Positions 42,971 through 53,648 are shown, counted from the first letter of the stretch. The stretch is DNA of 64,000 bases from Negativicoccus succinicivorans (GCF_018372215.1 NZ_JAHAJN010000002.1:62001-126000); one strand, 5' to 3'. Numbers and translations are program-made. The notes: a model not told the origin generated them from the sequence alone.

Positions 42971-43799
42971 TTTGAATTCTTTACAACAGGCGCTTGCCGT
43001 TTGGACGGAACAATGGAAAGACCAGCCGCAAATGCAGTTGTACCGATTGCAGGAAAGTTGGCCCGAAGTCGTCGGCAAAATACTGGCGAAAAAATCCTTT
43101 ATCGGTAAGTATGACGGCGTGACGGTCACGGTACTTGCGGATAATTCAGTCTGGCTGAATGAACTTTTTATTCAGCGGGAAAAAATTATTAAAAAATTGG
43201 TCGATCGATTTCCGGAATACACCATCACGGATTTAAAATTTCGCACCGGTCGTCGCGCGCAACAGGCGCCAAAAAAAGCGGCGGAAAAACGGACACAGGA
43301 GCATATTCCCGCATTGACCGCGGCGCAGAAAGAAGAAGTGGCTGCGTTTTTTACGGCGGTACCGGATCCGGCTTTAAAACAATCGCTGATTCATTTGCGC
43401 GAACGGCAGCTGGCGCTGGAATTGGCGCGACGGGAAGCGGGTTTTGTACCGTGCGGGGTTTGCCACCAGTTGACGGACGCGGTCGACGGTACTTGTGAAA
43501 TGTGCAAGTTGCGGGCGCAGGCGCAAGAACGTCACGCCGTCACCCGCTATCTGAAAGAGCATCCGGCCGCGTCGTATCGGGATGTCATCGCGGCTGTGGG
43601 CACGAGCGAGAGCATGTATGCGCAGTCGCGGCAATACTTGATCTATCGGACGCTCGATCATATCTATCATCGTGTAGAAACAGCGGCGGAGCAGGTCATG
43701 CTCGCGAGTTTACTCACCGGTATCGAACCGCAGGAACTGACGGAGGATCATGTTCGCAATCTTTTGGCGAAGTTTGTGCGTAAAGCGGAAGATAAATGA
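42960..43799 (+). CDS. DUF721/DciA-like protein with C-terminal four-cysteine domain
   Basis: This is a 279-residue protein. Residues about 20-95 form a DUF721 (DciA) domain: ESWPEVVGKILAKKSFIGKYDG, then VLADNSVWLNELFIQREKII. DciA proteins are ancestral loaders of the DnaB helicase. A linker follows, then a helical region with CGVC (165-168) and CEMC (179-182), a probable zinc ribbon, and a C-terminal helical tail. The extra 180 residues are not typical of short DUF721 proteins. It is coupled to recF by an 11-base overlap and sits beside oriC, which supports a role in replication initiation (inference). Confidence 0.85.
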   Translation: MAHNLNSLQQALAVWTEQWKDQPQMQLYRLQESWPEVVGKILAKKSFIGKYDGVTVTVLADNSVWLNELFIQREKIIKKLVDRFPEYTITDLKFRTGRRAQQAPKKAAEKRTQEHIPALTAAQKEEVAAFFTAVPDPALKQSLIHLRERQLALELARREAGFVPCGVCHQLTDAVDGTCEMCKLRAQAQERHAVTRYLKEHPAASYRDVIAAVGTSESMYAQSRQYLIYRTLDHIYHRVETAAEQVMLASLLTGIEPQELTEDHVRNLLAKFVRKAEDK

Positions 43800-43854
43800 C
43801 GTAAAATAAAAAATAAGAGGATTTTATTCGTATCGATACTTACCCCATACAAAA

Positions 43855-43887
43855 ATCAAAATAGGCCCATTATGGGCTTATTTTGAT
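43855..43887. terminator. Hairpin terminator upstream of gyrB
   Basis: A near-perfect 16-bp stem, ATCAAAATAGGCCCAT (43855-43870) with ATGGGCTTATTTTGAT (43872-43887), has one G-T wobble. It ends the recF cluster and precedes the AT-rich gyrB leader, which contains TATAAT at 43928-43933. Confidence 0.7.
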
Positions 43888-43950
43888 AAAATAAGTGTAT
43901 TTTTAAAATTATTTATAGTATACTGTATATAATTAAGATAAAAATTTTGA

Positions 43951-45877
<1,927 letters not shown>

Positions 45878-45879
<2 letters not shown>

Positions 45880-45902
45880 AAAACGGCTTCGGCCGTTTTT
45901 TT
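45878..45902 (+). terminator. gyrB terminator
   Basis: AAAAAACGGC-TTCG-GCCGTTTTTTT, with a UUCG tetraloop, overlaps the gyrB stop codon. Confidence 0.92.
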
Positions 45903-46192
45903 GTGCGATCTTTCAGTTAAATTTGCACGGTGATTCAGATGGATCCGTTCACATATGACAAAACAGCACTGACGAAAGAGAAACAGAAATCGACGGAAGG
46001 TTTATTAGTACCAGATATAGAAACAAAAAGTAATATACTATTAACCATCTACTATATACGCACATTACGTTATTAAAATATTCTCTAAATCAATGGAAAC
46101 CGGAGAAAAAATGATGAAGTACGGGGAAAAATAATGAAGTACGTGGAAAAATAATAATCAAAAGGAATTTTTGCGGAAAAAAGTATTTTGGC
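45903..46192. other. AT-rich intergenic region before lysP
   Basis: This 290-base stretch of low GC holds one unsupported 45-codon frame (45939-46076) without a proper ribosome site and a 20-bp tandem repeat near its end. No lysine riboswitch is present between the promoter and lysP. Confidence 0.5.
46111..46155. repeat. 20-bp tandem direct repeat upstream of the lysP promoter
   Basis: 46111-46130 (ATGATGAAGTACGGGGAAAA) and 46131-46150 (ATAATGAAGTACGTGGAAAA) match at 18 of 20 positions, with a partial third copy, ATAAT. They end about 40 bases before the -35 hexamer, where an activator or repressor would bind on one face of DNA. Confidence 0.8.
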
Positions 46193-46220
46193 TTGCATTT
46201 TCAGACCTTAATGCTATAAT
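46193..46220 (+). promoter_or_regulatory. lysP promoter
   Basis: TTGCAT (46193-46198) and TATAAT (46215-46220) are spaced by 16 bases, with a TGC extension before the -10. The leader is only about 30 bases. Confidence 0.78.
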
Positions 46221-46257
46221 TGAACTAATTAAAAAAAGGAAAAGAAGGTGATGACAG

Positions 46258-47775
46258 ATGGCGGAACCTAATTTGACAGACGGCTATCTTCCGGGAGAAG
46301 AAACGGCTCCGAAATTGAAACGCAGTCTGAAAGCACGTCATATGAATATGATCGCCATTGGCGGCGCCATCGGTACCGGTCTCTTCGTAGCCGGTGGGGA
46401 ATCCGTTTCCCAAGCGGGTCCGGGCGGCGCGCTGCTCGCGTATTCGCTCATCGGTATCATGGTGTATTTCTTGATGACGAGCTTGGGTGAAATGGCCACT
46501 TACATGCCGGTTTCCGGTTCGTTCGGAACGTACGCTGCACGGTTTGTGGATGAGGCATTCGGATTTGCGCTCGGTTGGAACTATTGGTTCAACTGGGCCA
46601 TTACATTGGCGGCGGAACTGGTCGCCAGCGCTCTGATCATGAAATATTGGTTTCCCGATACGCCGTCCATTGTCTGGAGCGCGTTGTTCTTTGTTCTGAT
46701 CTTCGGCTTAAACTATATGTCAACGCGCTTATTCGGTGAAAGTGAATTTATTTTTGCCGGCGTGAAAGTCATGACCGTCATCGTGTTTCTCTTTGTCGGC
46801 GCATTGTTGATCCTCGGTATCGGCGCCGAATCGCCCGGATTTACCAACTGGACGGTCGGAGAGGCGCCGTTTGTCGGCGGCTGGGCGGCCGTTCTCGGCA
46901 TTTTCATGATCGCCGGTTTTTCGTTCCAGGGCACGGAAATGATCGGTGTCGCGGCGGGTGAATCGGAAAACCCGAAAGAAAACGTACCGAAAGCGGTCAA
47001 CACCATTTTCTGGCGCATCCTGTTGTTTTATCTCGGTGCTTTCACGGTCATCGGTTTCCTGATTCCGTATACGGATCCCAACCTTTTAAACAGTTCGGTG
47101 GAAAACATCGCGATCAGTCCGTTTACGCTCGTCTTTGAACATTTCGGTTTGCCGGCCGCGGCGGGCATTTTGAATGCCGTTATTTTGACAGCGGTACTTT
47201 CGGCGGGCAACTCGGGCGTGTATGTATCGACTCGTATGCTGTACGCGTTGGCCGCGGAAGGCAAAGCGCCGAAAGTGTTTCTGAAAGTCAATAAACGCGG
47301 TATTCCGACCAATGCGTTGTTTGCGACGGCCGTGTTTGGTATCGCCGCATTCCTTACGAGCTTCATCGGTGACGGCGCCACATACAACTGGCTGATCAAT
47401 ATCAGCGGTATGGCGGGATTCATTACCTGGGTCGGCATCGCGATTTGTCACTATCGCTTCCGTCGCGCGTATATTCGCCAAGGTTACGATTTAAATGATT
47501 TGCCGTATAAAGCGTCGCTGTATCCTTTCGGCCCGATCTTCGCGCTGGTCTTGTGCCTGATTGTCATGGCGGGGCAGAACTACACCGCCTTTACCGGTCA
47601 GAAAATTGACTGGTACGGTGCCAGTGTCGCGTACGTCGGCATTCCGGTATTCCTTGCCGTGCATTTTTGGTACAAAATGAAACACAAAACGAAATTAATT
47701 CCGTTGGAAGAAGTCAATTTGGATCCGCATGACGACGAATTGCTCGCGCAAAGCGGCGAAGAAGTTGACGCTTGA
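46258..47775 (+). CDS. lysP: Lysine-type amino acid permease (LysP-like, AAT family)
   Basis: This 505-residue APC-superfamily permease has about 12 membrane helices. It is close to Escherichia coli LysP through its length: LKARHMNMIAIGGAIGTGLF, SQAGPGGALLAYSLIGIMVYFLMTSLGEMA (core QAGPGGALLAYSLIG), FGFALGWNYWFNWA, GFSFQGTEMIGVAAGESENP, SAGNSGVYVSTRMLYALA and the terminal HYRFRRAYIRQGYDLNDLPY. Lysine import is the likely role; other cationic amino acids are possible. ATG 46258 is behind GAAGGTGATGACAG. It is a single-gene unit with its own promoter and terminator. Confidence 0.9.
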   Translation: MAEPNLTDGYLPGEETAPKLKRSLKARHMNMIAIGGAIGTGLFVAGGESVSQAGPGGALLAYSLIGIMVYFLMTSLGEMATYMPVSGSFGTYAARFVDEAFGFALGWNYWFNWAITLAAELVASALIMKYWFPDTPSIVWSALFFVLIFGLNYMSTRLFGESEFIFAGVKVMTVIVFLFVGALLILGIGAESPGFTNWTVGEAPFVGGWAAVLGIFMIAGFSFQGTEMIGVAAGESENPKENVPKAVNTIFWRILLFYLGAFTVIGFLIPYTDPNLLNSSVENIAISPFTLVFEHFGLPAAAGILNAVILTAVLSAGNSGVYVSTRMLYALAAEGKAPKVFLKVNKRGIPTNALFATAVFGIAAFLTSFIGDGATYNWLINISGMAGFITWVGIAICHYRFRRAYIRQGYDLNDLPYKASLYPFGPIFALVLCLIVMAGQNYTAFTGQKIDWYGASVAYVGIPVFLAVHFWYKMKHKTKLIPLEEVNLDPHDDELLAQSGEEVDA

Positions 47776-47783
47776 ATGAACAT

Positions 47784-47813
47784 AAAAACGATCCCGAAAG
47801 GGATCGTTTTTAT
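47784..47813 (+). terminator. lysP terminator
   Basis: AAAAACGATCCC-GAAA-GGGATCGTTTTTATT, nine bases after the lysP stop. Confidence 0.92.
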
Positions 47814-47937
47814 TATACAAAAAGTTAAACAATGAAAGAAAAAGAAATAATAATTCGCCATTTACAAGGCCGATTGCTATAATATATCTAAACAAAAAAA
47901 TCGCCGTGGCAAAAAGACGATAGATGGAGGCAGCATA

Positions 47938-48993
47938 ATGAAGCATTGGTGGCAATGGTTAATGTTGACGATATTATGTTTGGCGGTGTGCGGATGCGGC
48001 AAAAGTTCGACAGCCGAAGTACCGCCGCCATTGGTTAAAACGATGACGATCGGCGCGACGGAAACCGCGGCGGAACATTCGTTTTCCGGCACGGTGCATG
48101 GTCGCACGGAATCTCCTTTAGGATTTCAAATTCCGGGAAAAATCGTGCATAAATTCGTGCAGTCCGGCGATCGTGTCCAAACGGGCGATCCCTTATTCTC
48201 GTTAGATGCGAATGATGTGGAAGCGCAAGTCGACGCGGCGCAGGGACAGGCCGACGCCGCCGCCGCGCAATTGGAACTCGCGAATAAAACACTCGCGCGC
48301 ATGGAAACTCTCTATGCGCAAGACGCGATTTCGGCGCTGAAAATTGACGAAGTGCGCAGTAAACAGCAGTTGGCGCAAGCGCAGCACGATCAGGCGCAGG
48401 CCGCTTTATATCGGGCGCAAAATCAAGCGTCGTTTGCCACTTTGCGGGCGGATCGTGACGGTGTTGTCGGCATGATCATGGCGGAAATCGGCCAGGTCGT
48501 CAGCGCGGGTATGCCGGTCGTGGCGATCGTTGATAACAGCAGTTTGGATGTACAGATTTCCCTTACGGAAAAAAATATTTCCGATTATCCGGTGGGCAGC
48601 TCCGCCGAAGTGACATTCTGGGCGTTACCGGACCAAAAATCGACGGCGGTAATGCGCGAAGTTTCACCGGCGCCGAATCCGAAAACGGGAACCTATGACG
48701 CGAAGTTGACGCTCAGCGATCCGCCGGCGCAATTGGCGCTCGGCAGTACGGCCGAAGTGCATTTCACGGGCGCGTCCGGCGAGCAGATACTGGTACCTTT
48801 GAGCGCGCTTGCGCCGCAATCCAAAACACCGGCCGTTTGGGTCGTGCGGGATGAAAAAGTCACTCTTGTCAACGTAACGACAGGGGCGTACCGAGGCGAT
48901 CAGGTGGAAATTACCTCCGGTCTCAATAAAGGGGATCGAGTCGTTGTTGCCGGTGCGCAAAATCTGACGGAAGGGCAAGCGGTCCGGATATGA
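47938..48993 (+). CDS. RND efflux periplasmic adaptor lipoprotein
   Basis: This 351-residue membrane-fusion protein has a short signal peptide with a lipobox-like VCGC (Cys20). A barrel-sandwich part follows with FQIPGKIVHKFVQSGDRVQTGDPLFSLD, then an alpha-hairpin (about 90-160; LELANKTLARMETLYAQDAIS...AQAQHDQAQAAL). A beta-barrel with VPLSALAPQSKTPAVWVV and a membrane-proximal GLNKGDRVVVAGAQNLTEGQAV complete it. It links the inner-membrane pump to an outer-membrane channel. It overlaps the pump gene by four bases. Its ribosome site is GGAGGCAGCATA before ATG 47938. Confidence 0.93.
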   Translation: MKHWWQWLMLTILCLAVCGCGKSSTAEVPPPLVKTMTIGATETAAEHSFSGTVHGRTESPLGFQIPGKIVHKFVQSGDRVQTGDPLFSLDANDVEAQVDAAQGQADAAAAQLELANKTLARMETLYAQDAISALKIDEVRSKQQLAQAQHDQAQAALYRAQNQASFATLRADRDGVVGMIMAEIGQVVSAGMPVVAIVDNSSLDVQISLTEKNISDYPVGSSAEVTFWALPDQKSTAVMREVSPAPNPKTGTYDAKLTLSDPPAQLALGSTAEVHFTGASGEQILVPLSALAPQSKTPAVWVVRDEKVTLVNVTTGAYRGDQVEITSGLNKGDRVVVAGAQNLTEGQAVRI

Positions 48994-51900
48994 AATCATT
49001 TAACTTAGCGCGATGGGCGGTCAAACACCGCCCCATCGTTTACTTTTTTATCGTTTCGATCTTAATCGCCGGCATCGTGAGTTTCTTTGACTTGGGTCGG
49101 CGCGAAGATCCCGACTTTTCGATTCGCTCGATGACGATCGCCGCGGCTTGGCCGGGCGCGACCGCCGAGCAGATGAACGAACAGGTCACCGATAAGATCG
49201 AGCAGAAATTGCAAGATACGCCGGGGCTTGATTACATCAAAAGCTTCACCAACGGGGACACCACGGTTATTTACGTTTGGTTGCGCGAAGATCTTCCCAA
49301 AGAAAGCGTGCGGCCGACCTGGACCGATGTGCGCAATCTCACCAATGACGTTTGGCGCGAGCTCCCGAAAGGGGTCGTCGGTCCGTTCATGAATGATCGG
49401 TTTGATGATGTTTACGGCTCGATTTACGCGCTCACCGGGGATGATTTTTCCTACGAGGAAAAACGGGAATACGCGGAAACACTGCGTCGTGAGCTTTTGA
49501 AAATTCCCGAAGTGCAAAAAGTAAAATTGCTCGGTGTCCAGGAGCAGACGATTTATATCGAAATGGAAGAAGCGAAACTGGCGCAGCTCGGTATCGATCC
49601 GCGCATGGTCTTCCAAATGTTGCAGCAGCAGGGCACATTGTTGCCCGCTGGCTCTGTGCGTACCGGTTCGCATAATGTCGCGTTGCGCATCACGGGACTT
49701 TTAGATTCCGCGGAAGCCATTCAAAATTTGTCCATTCACATGGGTGAACGCTCCATTCGTCTCGGTGATATCGCGACCGTCAAGCAGGCGTACGCCGATC
49801 CGCAAAATCCGGTCATGATGTTCAACGGTAAAGAAGCCGTCGGCATTGCGATCTCCATGGCGCCGGGCGGGAACGTTTTGAATCTCGGCGATGAATTGAC
49901 GGAGGCGATCGCGCAGTATAAAAATGATTTGCCGGTAGGATTGGAGATCGGTCAGGTCACCAACCAGCCGGAAGTCGTCACCGGCGCGATCAACGAATTT
50001 ACACGAGCGCTTGCCGAGGCGATCGTGATTGTATTGCTGGTCAGCTTCCTCGCGCTGGGGTGGCGCTCCGGCGCGGTCGTCGCGCTGTGTATTCCGGTCG
50101 TTGTCGCGGCTACCTTCGTTATCATGCATTACTTCGCAATTGATTTGCAGGTCGTCTCCTTAGGCGCGCTCATCATTTCTCTCGGTCTTTTGGTCGATGA
50201 CGCTATCATCGTCGTGGAAATGATGCAACGCAAACTGGAAGAGGGCGTGGATCGGTTGCACGCGGCGACCGCGGCCTATGAAATCACCGCGTTTCCGATG
50301 CTTTCCGGCACGCTGATTACCGCCGCCGCGTTTATCCCGATCGGTCTTGCCAAAGGGATTGTCGCCGAATACACGGAGAGCCTTTTTTCCGTCACCGCGA
50401 TCGCGCTTATCATTTCCTGGTTCGCCTCCGTACTCGTTAGCCCCGTATTGGGCTATAAAATGATTAAGGTGACACCGCCGGATGAACAAAAGGAAACCCG
50501 TTGGGGCGCGTTCCAGAAGAAGTTATTAAACGGATTTAAAAATTCGCTGGAAACCGTCTTGCGCTATCGTAAAACGGTTGTGCTCGCGACGATTGCCGCA
50601 TTTCTGATCGCGGCGATTTCCTATCCGTTGTTGAAAAAAGAATTTTTCCCCGCGTCCGTTCGACCGGAACTGATTGTCGAAACAGAGCTTCCGCTCGGCG
50701 CGACGCAAGCAGCGACGAAAAAAATGACCAACGAGTTTACGGCTCATTTTTACGGGGACAAACGTGTTGAGTCCGTTACCAGCTACATCGGCGAAAGCGC
50801 GCCGCGCTTTATTTTGCCGTTTGAACCGGTGCCGCCGCGCACTAACTACGCGCAGACGGTCATTGTCGCGACAGACACCGACGCGCGTCGTTCCCTGCAA
50901 ACCGATGTGGAGCGAGTGCTGGCGGATGATTTTCCCGATGTCCGCAGCAATATTCGCTTGATTCAAACCGGTCCTCCGGCGCCGTATCCGATCATGTATC
51001 GTTTGTCCGGTCCGGATACCGAGCAACTGCAGAAGTACGCCAATGAAGGTGTGCAACTGATGCAGCAGGATAAAGAAGTCAGTTTGGTCAATATGGATTG
51101 GCCGCAGATGACGCCGTCCGTCGAAGTCAAAATCGATCAGGATCGGATTCGTCAACTCGGCGCGGATAATTACGCCGTCGCCGCCGATCTTTACACCAAG
51201 CTTTCCGGCTACCAGGTATCGTCGGCTTACCTCGGCGATCAACTCGTACCGGTCAAATTCCGTTTGCCGCCGGGTCGTCAGCAATTGGGCGATTTGGCGA
51301 ATCTTGCCGTGCATGTCGGCGGCGGCCGTTACGTGCCGCTCGGTCAATTTGCGACGCTCACGCCGACCACGGAAAATACGATGATTTGGCGGCGCAACTT
51401 AACGCCGACCATTACCATTCGCGCCAATGTCGCCGATGATACGCCGGCCGATACCGTTTCGGAGCGGATCTACACGAAAACGCTTGCCGATTTCCGTGAA
51501 AATCTGCCGACGGGATATTCTCTCGAATATGACGGCAGTGTCGAACGCAGTCACACATCCGTGGACTCCATCGTCGTCGTCATGCCGGTCATGATTTTTG
51601 TGATTCTCATGGTCCTCATGTTCCAGCTCGGTAAAATTAAACTCATGATCCTGGCGGCCATCACCGCGCCGCTCGGTCTTATCGGTTCCATCGTCGCCTT
51701 GCAATTGACACGTAAACCGCTCGGTTTCGTCGCCATTCTTGGCATCATTGCGCTGTCGGGCATGATCATTCGTAACTCGATTATTCTGCTCGATCAGATT
51801 GAAACGCATCGCGCGGACGGCGAACCTCTCCACGAGGCCGTCGTTAATGCCGCTATGATGCGTTTCCGGCCGATCTTGCTCACCGCGCTCGCCGCGATTT

Positions 51901-52040
51901 TGGGCATGATCCCGCTGATGCGTTCCTACTTCTGGGGACCGATGGCCTTCGCCTTTTCCGGCGGCCTGCTCATCGCGACGCTCCTCACGCTGTTCTTCCT
52001 GCCCGCGATTTACACATGGGTCTATCGGAGAGAAGAGTAA
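48990..52040 (+). CDS. RND efflux pump, HAE-1-like inner-membrane permease
   Basis: This 1016-residue proton-driven pump has 12 membrane segments and two large periplasmic loops. It has the N-terminal FNLARWAVKHRPIVYFFIV, IAAAWPGATAEQMNEQVTDKIEQKL, GALIISLGLLVDDAIIVVEM (TM4 with the Asp pair that relays protons), and the C-terminal half repeat IALSGMIIRNSIILLDQIE and RFRPILLTALAAILGMIPL. No outer-membrane factor gene follows; a TolC-type partner must be elsewhere. A functional RND pump with a lipoprotein adaptor implies a diderm cell. The substrate is unknown. Confidence 0.95.
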   Translation: MKSFNLARWAVKHRPIVYFFIVSILIAGIVSFFDLGRREDPDFSIRSMTIAAAWPGATAEQMNEQVTDKIEQKLQDTPGLDYIKSFTNGDTTVIYVWLREDLPKESVRPTWTDVRNLTNDVWRELPKGVVGPFMNDRFDDVYGSIYALTGDDFSYEEKREYAETLRRELLKIPEVQKVKLLGVQEQTIYIEMEEAKLAQLGIDPRMVFQMLQQQGTLLPAGSVRTGSHNVALRITGLLDSAEAIQNLSIHMGERSIRLGDIATVKQAYADPQNPVMMFNGKEAVGIAISMAPGGNVLNLGDELTEAIAQYKNDLPVGLEIGQVTNQPEVVTGAINEFTRALAEAIVIVLLVSFLALGWRSGAVVALCIPVVVAATFVIMHYFAIDLQVVSLGALIISLGLLVDDAIIVVEMMQRKLEEGVDRLHAATAAYEITAFPMLSGTLITAAAFIPIGLAKGIVAEYTESLFSVTAIALIISWFASVLVSPVLGYKMIKVTPPDEQKETRWGAFQKKLLNGFKNSLETVLRYRKTVVLATIAAFLIAAISYPLLKKEFFPASVRPELIVETELPLGATQAATKKMTNEFTAHFYGDKRVESVTSYIGESAPRFILPFEPVPPRTNYAQTVIVATDTDARRSLQTDVERVLADDFPDVRSNIRLIQTGPPAPYPIMYRLSGPDTEQLQKYANEGVQLMQQDKEVSLVNMDWPQMTPSVEVKIDQDRIRQLGADNYAVAADLYTKLSGYQVSSAYLGDQLVPVKFRLPPGRQQLGDLANLAVHVGGGRYVPLGQFATLTPTTENTMIWRRNLTPTITIRANVADDTPADTVSERIYTKTLADFRENLPTGYSLEYDGSVERSHTSVDSIVVVMPVMIFVILMVLMFQLGKIKLMILAAITAPLGLIGSIVALQLTRKPLGFVAILGIIALSGMIIRNSIILLDQIETHRADGEPLHEAVVNAAMMRFRPILLTALAAILGMIPLMRSYFWGPMAFAFSGGLLIATLLTLFFLPAIYTWVYRREE

Positions 52041-52083
52041 AAAGATCCCATCCTCTGACGTCAGAGGGTGGGATCTTTTTTTG
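52041..52083 (+). terminator. Terminator after the RND operon
   Basis: A 19-bp stem, AAAGATCCCATCCTCTGAC (52041-52059) with GTCAGAGGGTGGGATCTTT (52060-52078), has one G-T wobble and is followed by TTTTTTT. Confidence 0.92.
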
Positions 52084-52085
52084 CA

Positions 52086-52212
52086 ATCAAAAACCGCCGC
52101 TCGGAAAAGGCTGCGTCTTCCTACGATTCGAAATCACTGACCGATAGTCGATTACGTTCCGTACCGAAAAGAATCTTGCTATAGATACGAGCGGCGGTTA
52201 CTGCCTTTATCT
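52086..52212 (-). ncRNA. Candidate structured small RNA of unknown family
   Basis: The sequence supports a stand-alone minus-strand RNA of about 125 nt. A consensus-like promoter (52219-52247) ends in front of it. The outer helix is a perfect 12-bp pair, AACCGCCGCTCG (plus-strand 52092-52103) with CGAGCGGCGGTT (52188-52199). In the RNA the 3' arm is followed by TTTTTG, as in a terminator. About 85 nt of mixed sequence lie inside the closing helix. No open frame and no downstream same-strand gene exist, so it is not a leader. Signal recognition particle RNA, 6S RNA, tmRNA and known riboswitch motifs were considered and do not fit well. Confidence 0.5.
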
Positions 52213-52218
52213 ACCGTC

Positions 52219-52247
52219 ATTATAAAACGCGCGGGGGGATTATGCAA
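52219..52247 (-). promoter_or_regulatory. Promoter of the candidate small RNA
   Basis: On the minus strand TTGCAT (52242-52247), a 17-base spacer (C-run rich) and a perfect TATAAT (52219-52224). It sits immediately after the stop codon of the CNNM gene on the same strand. Confidence 0.7.
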
Positions 52248-53600
52248 CTAGGCTTCTTTAATTTCTCCGTCGGGGCCCTGCGCTTTTTTGGTGACGAGGA
52301 TTTTATCGACGCGGTAGTTGTCGTTATCCATGACCTCAAACTGCATGTTGCGATACGAGATGATCTCGGTTTCTTTTGGGAGATATCCGAAGAGATAGAT
52401 AACGAAACCGCCGAGCGTTTTGTAAAAATCTTCGCCCTCTTTGGGAAGCGCGTCGGTGATTTGAAAATACTCTTTAAATTCTTCGATCGGCAACAGTCCG
52501 TCGACGAGCCATGAATTCGGTGTGCGCTTGACGATGCGGTTGCGTTCTTCGATACGTTCGGCGACGCTGCCGGGCATCGCGCCCAAAATTTCTTCCAAAA
52601 TATCGTGCAGCGTGATCATGCCTTCCGGCGAACCGTATTCGTCCAAAATGATGGCCTCATGCGCGTTTTTCGCGCGGAAGAGATCAAGCGTTTTATTGAG
52701 GGTAAGCGTCTCGGGAATATACAGAGGCGTCGTGACGCAATGCGCGATGAGCGCGTGCCAGCGCATTTCGGGGCGGTGCAGACGCAATAACAAGAGATCG
52801 CGCAATTGAACAATGCCGCGAAAATCGTCCAGCGATTCGTAGCCGACGGGCAGGCGCGTGTGCGTGGAGCGCAACAGTTGCGCGCCGAGCGCTTCTTCAC
52901 TTTCGGCGAGATCGAGCCATTCCAGCTGCGGTCGCGCCGTCATGATGTATTCGGCGGGGATATCGTTTAAGCGAAAGACACGATCAATGAGCTCGGGTTC
53001 GTCGGCGTCAAAGGTGCCGAGACGGGCGCCCTGCCGAAGCAGAAAACGAATTTCTTCTTCCGTGACCGGTTGCTCCGCTTTGATTTTAATCCCGAGAAGT
53101 TTCAACGTGGCCGTGGTGGAAAACGTCAGAAACCAGACTAAAGGAAGGTTGATGCGCGCGAAAAGATTCATCGGACGCGCGACCCAGCTGGCCACGCTTT
53201 CCGGCGAGTTGATCGCGATGCGTTTGGGTACGAGCTCGCCGATCAACAGCGTCAAGAACGTGACGACGGCCATGATCAAAAAGAGGCTGACGGCTTGCGC
53301 GTAGTGTCCCAGAGCCGGCGTGAGCGCGGCGGCCAAGGGATCCGATAAGGTGGACGCACCGACCATACCGGTGATGATACCGATCGCGGTGATGCCGATT
53401 TGAATGGTCGAAAATAATTGGTTCGGGTCCTGCGCGATTTTAAGAGCCGCTTTCGCGCCGCTGTCACCTTGGCTCGCGCGCTGGGCGAGACGCGGCTTTT
53501 TCGCGCTGACGATGGCGAGTTCCGTGGCGGAAAAAACGCCGTTTGCAATGATTAAAATTAACAGTAATGCGATTTGCCATCCGGGATGGTCGCTGTCCAT
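52248..53600 (-). CDS. CNNM/CBS-domain protein (hemolysin C/CorC-like transporter)
   Basis: This is a protein of about 450 residues. The N-terminal CNNM (DUF21) membrane domain has ANGVFSATELAIVSAKKPRL and GELVPKRIAINSPE. A CBS pair follows (about 205-325; TARPQLEWLDL, THTRLPVGYESLDDFRGIVQLRDLL and HEAIILDEYGSPEGMITLHDILEEILG), then a C-terminal CorC_HlyC domain (SWLVDGLLPIEEFKEYF). The family is implicated in Mg2+/Co2+ efflux or Na+/Mg2+ exchange. ATG 53600 is preferred over 53606 because AAGGAG is then seven bases away. It is divergent from the charged-protein gene. Confidence 0.9.
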   Translation of the reverse strand: MDSDHPGWQIALLLILIIANGVFSATELAIVSAKKPRLAQRASQGDSGAKAALKIAQDPNQLFSTIQIGITAIGIITGMVGASTLSDPLAAALTPALGHYAQAVSLFLIMAVVTFLTLLIGELVPKRIAINSPESVASWVARPMNLFARINLPLVWFLTFSTTATLKLLGIKIKAEQPVTEEEIRFLLRQGARLGTFDADEPELIDRVFRLNDIPAEYIMTARPQLEWLDLAESEEALGAQLLRSTHTRLPVGYESLDDFRGIVQLRDLLLLRLHRPEMRWHALIAHCVTTPLYIPETLTLNKTLDLFRAKNAHEAIILDEYGSPEGMITLHDILEEILGAMPGSVAERIEERNRIVKRTPNSWLVDGLLPIEEFKEYFQITDALPKEGEDFYKTLGGFVIYLFGYLPKETEIISYRNMQFEVMDNDNYRVDKILVTKKAQGPDGEIKEA

Positions 53601-53622
53601 ATTCATTCTCCTTGTCGAAAAA

Positions 53623-53648
53623 ATACTATATTTACATATTTATAGTAT
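53623..53648. promoter_or_regulatory. Inverted repeat in the divergent promoter region
   Basis: ATACTATA (53623-53630) and TATAGTAT (53641-53648) flank a 10-base AT-rich centre, between the divergent CNNM gene and the charged-protein gene. It overlaps plausible -10 elements for both sides, so it could be an operator. A bound factor is not known. Confidence 0.5.

Noticed and set aside
45939..46076. 45-codon plus-strand frame (MDPFTYDKTALTKEKQ...) after gyrB
   Set aside because: No proper Shine-Dalgarno, no recognisable domain, and codon use unlike the neighbours. It could be a gene remnant but cannot be supported.
46193..46257. Lysine riboswitch (L-box) before lysP
   Set aside because: The promoter leaves a leader of only about 30 bases, far too short for an L-box, and none of its conserved motifs is seen upstream.
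52086..52212. Candidate small RNA as signal recognition particle RNA
   Set aside because: GGTCAG and a following GCAGCC resemble parts of SRP domain IV, but the required GGTCAG-GxCC-GNAA-GG core is not formed, so I left it unassigned.
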